Source of the DNA: Planctomycetota bacterium
GTDB lineage: Bacteria > Planctomycetota > MHYJ01 > JACPRB01
Assembly: GCA_016200125.1 (NCBI GenBank)
Contig: JACQFK010000334.1
Location: 1 to 6,775 of the forward strand
Direction of reading: 5' to 3'
DNA length: 6,775 nucleotides
Position 1 is the first letter of the stretch, and every line of letters starts with the position of its first letter. Both the position numbers and the translations under genes were made by a program. This document shows positions 1 to 5,493 of the stretch, one piece after another. The notes under the pieces are model-generated. The model saw only the letters and a program-made list of their open reading frames with translations. It had not been told where the DNA came from and searched no databases.

Positions 1-439
1 CGCCGAGGAACCAGTAGCCCAGGTAGGTCCCGATCATCACGCCGGCGTCGGGGTTGCCCAGCCATTCGAGCCAGAGGACGTTGCTCAGCGAGAAGAGGAG
101 CGCGACCGAGTAGATGCCGAGCGCCGCCAGGTACTTGCCCAGCACGATCTCCAGGTCGGTCGCCGGCAGGGTCAGCAGGAGCTCGTCCGTCCCCTGCTTG
201 CGCTCCTCGGCCCAGATCGCCATCGCGACCGCCGGGACGAAGAAGAGCAGCAGATACGGGAACCACCGGTTCAGCGGGTCCAGATTGGCCAGGTTGTTGG
301 CGAAGAAGGCCTCGCGCACGAAGGCGAGACCGGCGCACAAGCCGACGAACACGGCGATGAAGACGTAGCCCGTGGGCGCGCCGAAGTAGGACTGGAAGTT
401 GCGCTTGAAAATGGCCTGCACGACGTGTCGTCGGATCAT
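1..439 (-). CDS. ABC-2 type transporter permease, GldF-like (3' end cut by window edge)
   Basis: Membrane subunit of an ABC exporter, of the ABC-2 family and resembling GldF. Only the first 146 codons are present; the gene continues past the left edge. The reading frame opens [20 protein letters not shown]. Hydrophobic, probably membrane-spanning segments lie at about residues 23-41, 58-76 and 102-124, with a fourth starting near 132. Between the second and third sits the cytoplasmic stretch [15 protein letters not shown] (78-92), typical of ABC-2 permeases and thought to lie near the ATPase contact. The ATG lies 6 bases after the ATPase stop codon, so the two are surely co-transcribed; the ribosome site is weak (GGCTGAG directly before ATG), which fits translational coupling. 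GldF/GldA homologues occur well beyond gliding bacteria, so a motility role should not be assumed and the substrate is unknown. Confidence 0.88.
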   Translation of the reverse strand, partial: MIRRHVVQAIFKRNFQSYFGAPTGYVFIAVFVGLCAGLAFVREAFFANNLANLDPLNRWFPYLLLFFVPAVAMAIWAEERKQGTDELLLTLPATDLEIVLGKYLAALGIYSVALLFSLSNVLWLEWLGNPDAGVMIGTYLGYWFLG

Positions 440-445
440 CTCAGC

Positions 446-1186
446 CTACGCTTTCGCCGGCGCGGCGCCGGTCAGTTGGTGGAAGACCTCGTCCAGCGAC
501 GGCCCCTGCTTCTTCATCTCCTGCGGCGTCCCGTCGAAGACAATCGCGCCCGCGTGGATGAAGATCACCCGGTCGGCCACCGCCTCGACCTCCTGCAGGA
601 TGTGCGTCGACAACAGGATGGTCTTCGACTTTCCCAGCTCGCGGATGGTCGCCCGCACGTCGCGGATCTGGTTGGGGTCGAGGCCGCTGGTGGGCTCGTC
701 CATGATGAAGACGTCGGGCTCGTGCAGCAGCGCCTGGGCCATGCCGCAGCGCTGGCGATAGCCCTTGGACAGCTTCTGGATCGGCTTCTCGAGGACGCTC
801 TTGAGCGAGAGGAGCGTCGTCACCGCCTCGATCCGGTCCCGCAGCCGGGCGGGCGCCATGCCCCGCGCCTCGCCGAAGAATTTCAGCAGCGAGAGCGGCG
901 TCATGTCGAGGTAGAGCGGCCCGTTCTCCGGCAGGTAGCCCAGCTTCTCCGCGGCGGCGAGGCGGTCCACGGCGACGTCGTATCCCGCGATGCTCGCCCG
1001 GCCGCTGGTCGGCGCGAGGAAACCGGTCAGGATCTTCATCGTGGTCGTCTTGCCGGCGCCGTTGGGGCCGAGGAACGCGGCCACCTGCCCCTGCGGCACG
1101 GAGAACGACACGTCCTTGAGCGCGTGGAAGCTCCCGTACGTCTTGCAGAGCCTCTCCGCCTGGATCATCACGGGGGCGTCAGTCAT
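446..1186 (-). CDS. ABC transporter ATP-binding protein, GldA-like
   Basis: Nucleotide-binding subunit that would power the adjacent permease. With the ATG at 1186 it has 246 residues, the usual size for a single-domain exporter ATPase. Visible motifs in order: Walker A GPNGAGKT (40-47); a Q-loop region reading GYLPENGPLY (83-92), where Glu-Asn replaces the usual Gln, as in GldA-type ATPases; signature LSKGYRQR (139-146); Walker B VFIMDEP (159-165) with the catalytic Glu; D-loop SGLD (167-170); and H-loop His195 in LLSTHIL. The start is uncertain. An in-frame ATG at 1201 would add MDFAH, and the open frame reaches a TTG at 1225; neither ATG has a Shine-Dalgarno. I prefer 1186 because MTDAPVMIQAERL puts the conserved domain near the N-terminus. 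The C-terminus ends in a short Ala/Pro/Lys tail. Confidence 0.93.
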   Translation of the reverse strand: MTDAPVMIQAERLCKTYGSFHALKDVSFSVPQGQVAAFLGPNGAGKTTTMKILTGFLAPTSGRASIAGYDVAVDRLAAAEKLGYLPENGPLYLDMTPLSLLKFFGEARGMAPARLRDRIEAVTTLLSLKSVLEKPIQKLSKGYRQRCGMAQALLHEPDVFIMDEPTSGLDPNQIRDVRATIRELGKSKTILLSTHILQEVEAVADRVIFIHAGAIVFDGTPQEMKKQGPSLDEVFHQLTGAAPAKA

Positions 1187-1195
1187 ATGAGCAAA

Positions 1196-1225
1196 ATCCA
1201 TAACAATTACGTTCGCATTTTGCAA
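1196..1225 (-). promoter_or_regulatory. Possible promoter of the ABC transporter unit
   Basis: On the minus strand TTGCAA (1225-1220) is followed after 17 bases by TATGGA (1202-1197). This is a weak sigma-70-like match, but it lies in an AT-rich island within otherwise GC-rich DNA, immediately before the ATPase gene. Transcription would then start near 1190, only a few bases before the ATG at 1186, giving an almost leaderless mRNA. That would explain the missing Shine-Dalgarno. Confidence 0.3.
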
Positions 1226-1230
1226 GTGTT

Positions 1231-1246
1231 GGCCGAAACTTCGGCC
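1231..1246. repeat. Inverted repeat between divergent genes, possible operator
   Basis: GGCCGAAACTTCGGCC has 7-base arms (GGCCGAA / TTCGGCC) around a 2-base centre. It sits between the two divergent start codons, and relative to the TATAAT at 1256-1261 it occupies the place where a -35 element would be; no recognisable -35 exists at normal spacing. A regulator-binding site is plausible. With so short a centre, an RNA hairpin could form only by opening the inner pairs. Confidence 0.4.
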
Positions 1247-1255
1247 CCGTCGGCG

Positions 1256-1261
1256 TATAAT
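1256..1261 (+). promoter_or_regulatory. -10 element of a probably leaderless promoter
   Basis: A perfect TATAAT lies 8 bases before the ATG at 1270. Transcription normally begins 6-8 bases after the -10, so it would start at or 1-2 bases before the start codon. No Shine-Dalgarno is present between them, which agrees with a leaderless mRNA. No -35 match is seen at 16-18 base spacing; that place is taken by the inverted repeat at 1231-1246. Confidence 0.55.
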
Positions 1262-1269
1262 CGTCAGCC

Positions 1270-2952
1270 ATGCCCATCCTCGCCGCCCTCCTTCTGCTCC
1301 TTCAGCAGAAGACGCCCGACAAGGAACTCCAGGGTATCGCCGCCAAGTGCGGCTCGGAGATTCCCTGGGTCACGTCCCTCAACGAGGCCCACCAGCAATC
1401 GAAGCAGACCGGCAAGCCGATCGCGTGGTGGGTCACCCGGATCGAGGACTCGCCGATGGACCGCAAACTGGTCCTCGAAAAATACATGCTCTCGGGCCCC
1501 TTCATGATGCCGGGAGTCGTGGAGCTGGTGACACAAAACTTCATCCCCCTGCGGCTCGCGGGGACGCCGGGGGTCCACAAGGAGTTCGGCCTCGCGGTCG
1601 GCGACTTCATCGAGCCGGGCTTCGTCTTCCTGGGCCCCGACCTCAAGGTGATCCACCGGGACGACCGTCTCACCACCTACCATGAGGAATGGCTCGTCCA
1701 CCTCCTGCGCGGCGTGCTCAAGAAGGCCGGCCGCGAAGCGGAGGAGAAGAAGGTCGAGCCGAGCGAGGGGCGGCGGGCGATCGCGGCGGGCAAGCCCGAC
1801 CCCGGCCTCTTCGAGCTCGTCTCCGGCGACGAGGCCCGCTGGTTCCACGGCGTGGCGCTCCATCTCCTGAACCGCGACGCCGAGGCGCGCGCGGAGTGGA
1901 AGAAGATCAAGGAGGGCCGCTGGGCCTGGAAGGCGGCCGCCGAACTGGCCCGCGACGGCCCTTTCGTCCGCGGCTTCGAGATCTACGAGTCGCTGCCGCC
2001 CGAGGCGCTCAAGGACGATCTCCCCTCGACCAGCACCCTGCCCCGGGCCAAGCCCGATGCCGCCCGCGCCGTCCGCTTCCTCCTCCAGACGCAGAGGAAC
2101 AACGGCGTCTGGGACGACTCGAACTACAACTTCGGGGGCGACGGCTCGCTGCCCAACGTCTACGTCGCGGACACGGCCCTCGCGGCGCTGGCGCTGCGAG
2201 CCTGGGGCGAGCCGGCGCAGATCGAGACCGCGATCACGCGCGCCGAGGCCTACCTGAAGGACGAGAAGCGGATCGCGGAGGGCGACACCCAGGAGATCGC
2301 CTGGGCCCACGCCTACCGCCTGCTCTACTTCGCGAAGACGGGCGACAAGGCGATGATGGCCCGCCTGGTGCGGAAGCTCGGCGACCTTCAGAAGCGCTCC
2401 GGCGCCTGGCAACACGAGTACGACAACCCCTTCGTGACGGCGACGATCCTTCACGTGCTCGAGGAGGCCCGCACGGCCGGCGCGGAGGTCCCCGCCGGGA
2501 TGCTGAAGCGGGGCGCCGCCGCGCTCCGCTCGACGCGCGACGCCAAGGGCGTCTTCTCCTACGAGTTCCCCGGCAAGGGGGGCGCGGTGGAGGGCGCGGC
2601 GGGCCGGATGCCCTTCCTGGAGTTCGCGCTGACCTTCTCGGGACAGGCGAAGCCCGAGGGCGTCAAGGCGGCGATCGCCGAGTCCTTCAAGCACCACGCG
2701 CTGCTCGAACGAATCCGCAAGTACGACGACCACGCCGACGGCTACCACAACGGCGGATTCTTCTTCTGGTACGACCAGTACGGACGCGCGCTGGCCGCGA
2801 AGGCCGTGGGAGACGCCGGCGCGCTCGAGAAACAGCGCGAGATCGTGCTGGCCACGACGGAGTTCGACGGCTGCTGGGTGGACTCCCACGAGCTTGGGCG
2901 CGTCTACGGCACCGCGATGGCGCTCCTCACGCTCAAGCTCTGCGAGAAATAG
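1270..2952 (+). CDS. Exported thioredoxin-like / alpha-alpha-toroid protein of unknown function
   Basis: Protein of 560 residues, not matched to a named gene. The N-terminus MPILAALLLLLQQ is a very short hydrophobic stretch with no positive residue, probably a minimal signal peptide. Residues about 30-150 resemble a thioredoxin-like fold of the DUF255/thioredoxin_7 kind (GKPIAWWVTR at 48-57, FVFLGPDLKVIHR at 118-130), but there is no CxxC; Cys27 is the only cysteine in that part, so redox activity is unlikely. A charged linker (150-175) follows. Residues about 260-560 look like a prenyltransferase/squalene-oxidase type alpha/alpha toroid, with QW-like repeats ending GVW (279-281), GAW (378-380) and GCW (534-536), each followed by helices such as TALAALALRAW. 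The aromatic and His-rich stretch 486-504 (DDHADGYHNGGFFFWYDQY) is a candidate functional surface. The ATG is the first possible one after the -10. The domain calls are pattern-based inference; export and a role outside the cytoplasm are likely but unproven. Confidence 0.85.
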   Translation: MPILAALLLLLQQKTPDKELQGIAAKCGSEIPWVTSLNEAHQQSKQTGKPIAWWVTRIEDSPMDRKLVLEKYMLSGPFMMPGVVELVTQNFIPLRLAGTPGVHKEFGLAVGDFIEPGFVFLGPDLKVIHRDDRLTTYHEEWLVHLLRGVLKKAGREAEEKKVEPSEGRRAIAAGKPDPGLFELVSGDEARWFHGVALHLLNRDAEARAEWKKIKEGRWAWKAAAELARDGPFVRGFEIYESLPPEALKDDLPSTSTLPRAKPDAARAVRFLLQTQRNNGVWDDSNYNFGGDGSLPNVYVADTALAALALRAWGEPAQIETAITRAEAYLKDEKRIAEGDTQEIAWAHAYRLLYFAKTGDKAMMARLVRKLGDLQKRSGAWQHEYDNPFVTATILHVLEEARTAGAEVPAGMLKRGAAALRSTRDAKGVFSYEFPGKGGAVEGAAGRMPFLEFALTFSGQAKPEGVKAAIAESFKHHALLERIRKYDDHADGYHNGGFFFWYDQYGRALAAKAVGDAGALEKQREIVLATTEFDGCWVDSHELGRVYGTAMALLTLKLCEK

Positions 2953-2958
2953 GCCGCC

Positions 2959-3312
2959 TTACCTCTTCTTTTTCTTCTTCCCCGCCGCCTTCTTCGGCGC
3001 CGCCTTCGCCTTGGGCTTCGCCGCGGACGCGGACCAGGAGAAGTGGACCGGGATGGCCGTCACCTTGGGCTCGGGCAGCCCGCCGACCTTCTGGAAGGCC
3101 GGGCCCAACCGCGCCTGCTGGAAGGCGGCGAAATCCGCTTCCGAGTCCCAGACGTCGACCACGGTCCAGCCGCCGGCGCCCGCGCCGGCCGAATGGGAGC
3201 GGATGCCCTTGGCCCACGTCCCGCCGGCCTTGTCGAGGCCCAGTTCCTTCATGACCGCGTCGTACTTGTCCTGCCCGACGCCCGGAAGCTCGACGATGAA
3301 CATGATCGCCAT
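2959..3312 (-). CDS. ABM-like dimeric alpha/beta-barrel protein with lysine-rich tail
   Basis: Protein of 117 residues. Residues 1-95 have the size and pattern of small dimeric alpha/beta-barrel proteins of the antibiotic-biosynthesis-monooxygenase (ABM) type: a first strand MFIVELPGV, helix DKYDAVMKELGL, a strand TVVDVWDSEADFAAF (50-64) with the family-like W-x-S-x-x-x-F pattern, and a last strand KVTAIPVHFSW (83-93). Members include monooxygenases and many proteins with no known activity, so none is assigned. Residues 98-117 are a basic Ala/Pro/Lys tail ending GKKKKKR, resembling histone-H1-like bacterial tails; it might bind nucleic acid or another polyanion. The start is well supported: GAGGAGG lies 5 bases before the ATG. 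The gene follows the glycosidase-like gene by 68 bases on the same strand and converges on the preceding plus-strand gene with 6 bases between stops. Confidence 0.82.
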   Translation of the reverse strand: MAIMFIVELPGVGQDKYDAVMKELGLDKAGGTWAKGIRSHSAGAGAGGWTVVDVWDSEADFAAFQQARLGPAFQKVGGLPEPKVTAIPVHFSWSASAAKPKAKAAPKKAAGKKKKKR

Positions 3313-3317
3313 GCCAT

Positions 3318-3345
3318 CCTCCTCAAATGTGAAGGTCGGAGGAGG
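3318..3345 (-). promoter_or_regulatory. Hairpin pairing the ribosome binding site of the ABM-like gene
   Basis: In the mRNA CCTCCTC (3345-3339) is perfectly complementary to the Shine-Dalgarno GAGGAGG (3324-3318), with a 14-base loop. The 7-pair stem would hide the ribosome site 5 bases before the ATG at 3312. This could lower or condition translation. The rest of the 68-base spacer (3313-3380) holds the GC-rich palindromic run GGGGCCCGGGGG near 3355 but no U-tract terminator. Confidence 0.45.
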
Positions 3346-3380
3346 CTAGCACGGGGCCCGGGGGAGCGTCAATGAATCGG

Positions 3381-4913
3381 CTACTCCCGCGCGTACTTCG
3401 CGAAGGCCTCGATGTGATCGTAGTTGTTCTGCCAGGTCGTGTACATCACGCCCACCACGCCCTTCACCTTCGCGGCGGACTTCATCCACTCTCGGACCTG
3501 CTCGGGCGGGCCGTCGTAGTAGCCCGCGATCACCTGGCGGTGGCCGCGGTACGCGAAGAAGGGCAGGTTCTTCTCCCGCGCCCCGAAGTACCAGTTCACG
3601 ATGACGACCTCCTTGGGAAGCCCCTCCCAGGAGCCCTTGAGGTCGCCCCGGACCAGGTAGTAGTTGTTCACCGCGTTGTGGAAGGGGTCGAACATGTCGT
3701 TCCAGACGTAGATCGTCGAGCCTTCGAGGAGCTTCACGCACTGCCGGGCGTTCTCCGCCAGCAGCGGGCCGGCGTCGAGGTTCCGCTTCACGCAGGAATC
3801 GTCGGTGTTCATCGACCGGAACTCGTCGTGCGACATCATGTAGCCCTTCGCCCCCGTGGCCTCCTTCACGCGCCGCGCCTCGTCCTGCAGGAGTTCCAGC
3901 GTCTTCGGCTCGGAAATGCAGGCGGAGACCTGTCCGTCGTGGATGATCGCCGGGTGGTACCAGGAGACGCGGAGCTTGGTGCCCTCGGGGAGCTTCGTGC
4001 GGATCGGCACCGGCTCGTGCCAGGCCTCGTACTCGCCCTTCCAGGGGTGGGCGCCCAGCTTGGGGTCCGCGACGGGCTCGAAGTCCTTCCCCTCCGTATA
4101 GCCCTGCACCGTGAAGGGCGCGCCCGGGCGACGGAGGACGTTCACCAGCCCCGCCTCGTCGAGCTTCCATTCCTTCCACTGGAGCGTCCCCTTCGCCGCG
4201 CCCCAGACGCCGAAGTAGACGCTCACCTTCTCGTGGTCCTGCGTGTTGAAGACGACGTGGTGCTCCGTCCAGTCCTGCGTTTTCTTGACGCCCAGGTTCT
4301 GGTACTGGAGCGTCCGGTTGTCCGCGAGCGCCTTGATCTCCGGATGGCCCGTGTAGTTCTCGGTCCGGATCTTCACGGAGATGTGGTAGCAGCGGTACTT
4401 CGGGAGCTGCAGCGTGTAGGTGAATCGCGCGAGCTTCGCGTTGTCCTTCGCGGTGGCGACGCCGTCGGCGACCTCGACGGTCTCGTCCTTGAAGCCGAAC
4501 TTGGCGGGGAACGCGACCGGCGGATCGGCGACGATGTTCGCAAGTCCGCCCTTGACCTCGAAGAGGGCGTCCTTGACCGGCAGCCCCTCGGCGAGGTTCG
4601 GGTCGTGCCAGAGCATGCTGTTGGAATAGCCGACGTGGAAGAGCGCGGGGACGAGCTCGATCTTCAGGTCCGCGGCGATCTTCTTCGCGCGCTCGAGGTT
4701 CTTGAAGTAGCGCTTGTCCATGTCGCCCAGCTTGGCGAGCTTGGAATCGGCGAGGAGGACCTTGGTGTAGCCGGCCTTCGCGGCGCGCGTCCAGAGCTGC
4801 TCGGCGGCATCGACGTTCTTGTCGACCAGGAAGTTGGTGGCGTGATAGAGCCAGAGCTCGGGCTTGTCGGGACCGGACTGCAGCAGCAGCGCCAGCAGGA
4901 GTAGTTTCTTCAC
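3381..4913 (-). CDS. Secreted glycoside-hydrolase-like TIM-barrel protein with beta-sandwich insertion
   Basis: Protein of 510 residues, starting at GTG (4913) with MKKLLLLALLLQSG, a short lysine-led signal peptide; the other reading frames here look like shadows. The barrel appears split. Strands such as ELWLYHAT (19-26), KVLLAD (51-56) and IELVPALF (85-92) come first. A jelly-roll-like carbohydrate-binding insertion follows at about 113-265 (YHISVKIRTENYTG, WTEHHVVF, KVSVYFGVWG, ending GLVNVLRRPGAP). The barrel then resumes with LRVSWYH (314-320), GYMMSHDEFR (357-366), TIYVWNDMFDP (400-410), VVIVNWYFGA (436-445) and GVVGVMYTTW (485-494). The Asp363-Glu364 pair recalls the Asp-Glu catalytic pair of GH20-type hexosaminidases, with W404, D406 and W494 as further likely active-site residues. 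Substrate unknown; a sugar polymer in the envelope or medium is the likely target. A run of seven G just before the GTG replaces a normal Shine-Dalgarno. Confidence 0.85.
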   Translation of the reverse strand: MKKLLLLALLLQSGPDKPELWLYHATNFLVDKNVDAAEQLWTRAAKAGYTKVLLADSKLAKLGDMDKRYFKNLERAKKIAADLKIELVPALFHVGYSNSMLWHDPNLAEGLPVKDALFEVKGGLANIVADPPVAFPAKFGFKDETVEVADGVATAKDNAKLARFTYTLQLPKYRCYHISVKIRTENYTGHPEIKALADNRTLQYQNLGVKKTQDWTEHHVVFNTQDHEKVSVYFGVWGAAKGTLQWKEWKLDEAGLVNVLRRPGAPFTVQGYTEGKDFEPVADPKLGAHPWKGEYEAWHEPVPIRTKLPEGTKLRVSWYHPAIIHDGQVSACISEPKTLELLQDEARRVKEATGAKGYMMSHDEFRSMNTDDSCVKRNLDAGPLLAENARQCVKLLEGSTIYVWNDMFDPFHNAVNNYYLVRGDLKGSWEGLPKEVVIVNWYFGAREKNLPFFAYRGHRQVIAGYYDGPPEQVREWMKSAAKVKGVVGVMYTTWQNNYDHIEAFAKYARE

Positions 4914-4937
4914 GCTCGCCCCCCCAGGTGAGTGCCC

Positions 4938-4949
4938 GCGGGATCCCGC
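4938..4949. repeat. 12-base perfect palindrome in the spacer before the glycosidase-like gene
   Basis: GCGGGATCCCGC is its own reverse complement and lies in the 49-base spacer (4914-4962) between the 94-residue gene and the glycosidase-like gene. GTGCCCG occurs on both sides (4932-4938 and 4955-4961). It could be an mRNA-processing or attenuating hairpin, but no U-tract follows and such palindromes arise by chance in GC-rich DNA. Confidence 0.25.
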
Positions 4950-4962
4950 CTCCGGTGCCCGG

Positions 4963-5247
4963 CTACTGCTTCTCCACGACGTAGCGGGCCATCTTGTCCT
5001 CGCTCTCCTTCTTGACGCGGAACTTCAGCCCCTTGAAGAGGTTCGAGCTGGCCTCGAGCATGGGGACCAGCCCGTCCGACATCGACTTGGAGGAGATGTA
5101 GAGGATGAACTCGCCCCCCGGCGTCTTGACGTCCACCACCGGCGCGAAGCCGCGGATGGTCATGACGACGTAGGGCTCGGAAACAACTTCGACCGGAATC
5201 CACTCGACTCCGACCTTGAGGTTCGGCTTGCGTTCCTGATCAGGCAT
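4963..5247 (-). CDS. Small conserved-looking protein of unknown function
   Basis: Protein of 94 residues that I do not recognise. It begins MPDQERKPNLKVGVEWIPVE and is rich in predicted beta strands: VGVEWIPVEVV (12-22), YVVMTIRGF (26-34), VVDVKTP (37-43), EFILYISSK (46-54), then a helix around 57-72 and strands LKFRVKK (74-80) and ARYVVEK (87-93). It has no signal peptide, membrane segment or cysteine. The strand-strand-helix-strand pattern with basic surface residues could suit a small OB-like or nucleic-acid-binding fold, but that is only a guess. An AAAGGG 10 bases before the ATG is a modest ribosome site. It is the first gene of the minus-strand group and is divergent from lysA. Codon-position GC bias and a sensible composition support it as real. 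Confidence 0.72.
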   Translation of the reverse strand: MPDQERKPNLKVGVEWIPVEVVSEPYVVMTIRGFAPVVDVKTPGGEFILYISSKSMSDGLVPMLEASSNLFKGLKFRVKKESEDKMARYVVEKQ

Positions 5248-5306
5248 AGGCCCAAGACCCTTTCAATACCCGTGACATCCTATGGTCCGCAAGACCGTTC
5301 AGCAAC

Positions 5307-5392
5307 CAAGAACCAGTACAGGAAGAAGTTTCTCCCCCTCCTGTACCCCCCGAGAGGGACCCTTTCTTCTGTTTCCTGCTTCCTGGTTCTTG
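5307..5392. repeat. Imperfect long inverted repeat in the lysA upstream spacer
   Basis: CAAGAACCAG (5307-5316) is exactly complementary to CTGGTTCTTG (5383-5392). Inside these, CAGGAA (5319-5324) pairs with TTCCTG (5373-5378), AGAAG (5324-5328) with CTTCT (5366-5370, sharing one base with the previous arm), and CCCTC (5336-5340) with GAGGG (5354-5358). The result is a nested, bulged hairpin of about 86 bases. It lies between divergent genes, so it is not a terminator of either. A dispersed palindromic element or a structured transcript is possible. The minus-strand reading is a purine-rich run of short related units such as AGAACC, AGGAAGC and AGGAAAC. Confidence 0.6.
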
Positions 5393-5418
5393 ATGCCTGA
5401 TGCGACTCCTCCTATAAT
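5390..5418 (+). promoter_or_regulatory. Sigma-70-like promoter of lysA
   Basis: TTGATG (5390-5395), a 17-base spacer and a perfect TATAAT (5413-5418) form a good housekeeping-type promoter. Transcription would start near 5425, leaving a leader of about 69 bases before the lysA ATG. The -35 overlaps the right arm of the inverted repeat at 5307-5392, and TGATGC occurs twice (5391-5396, 5398-5403). Confidence 0.6.
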
Positions 5419-5419
5419 T

Positions 5420-5457
5420 CCCCCTCCCGGGGGTTGGGGAGAGGGGCTGTTCCGGGG
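5420..5457 (+). promoter_or_regulatory. C/G hairpin and G-quadruplex motif in the lysA leader
   Basis: CCCCC (5420-5424) can pair with GGGGG (5429-5433) across a TCCC loop, right at the expected transcription start. The same G-run is the first of four: 5429-5433, 5436-5439, 5443-5446 and 5454-5457, separated by TT, AGA and a 7-base loop. This fits the usual G-quadruplex pattern on the coding strand, so DNA or RNA could fold in either of two competing ways. Confidence 0.5.
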
Positions 5458-5469
5458 TGTCTGATTTCG

Positions 5470-5492
5470 AGGAAGGGCCTCCCTGATCTCCT
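5470..5492 (+). promoter_or_regulatory. Small hairpin containing the Shine-Dalgarno-like sequence of lysA
   Basis: AGGA (5470-5473) and AGGG (5474-5477) pair with TCCT (5489-5492) and CCCT (5481-5484), with a CCT loop and a GATC bulge. AGGAAGGG is the only Shine-Dalgarno-like run near the lysA start, but it ends 16 bases before the ATG, farther than normal, and would be buried in the hairpin. Confidence 0.35.
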
Positions 5493-5493
5493 T

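Noticed and set aside
1187..1225. TTG at 1225 or ATG at 1201 as the ATPase start
   Set aside because: Neither has a Shine-Dalgarno and both add residues outside the conserved domain. The TTG also coincides with the possible -35. The ATG at 1201 cannot be fully excluded.
1264..2889. Minus-strand open frame of 541 codons over the toroid gene
   Set aside because: Arg/Gly/Val-rich shadow composition; the plus-strand gene has a promoter, domains and a sensible N-terminus.
1689..3254. Plus-strand open frame of 521 codons in another frame
   Set aside because: Dominated by Arg, Gly and Pro, and spans a convergent gene boundary, so it is not a real protein.
3346..3372. Intrinsic terminator after the glycosidase-like gene
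   Set aside because: The GGGGCCCGGGGG run is palindromic in parts but gives no clear stem-loop followed by a U-tract on the minus strand.
3372..4904. Plus-strand open frame of 510 codons antisense to the glycosidase-like gene
   Set aside because: Its product is a Val/Leu/Arg/Asp-rich low-complexity sequence with no motif. It is the GC-driven shadow of the opposite-strand gene, which has a signal peptide and a foldable pattern.
5419..5493. Lysine riboswitch before lysA
   Set aside because: The leader is about 70 bases, far shorter than the roughly 170-base L-box, and none of its conserved junction elements is visible.
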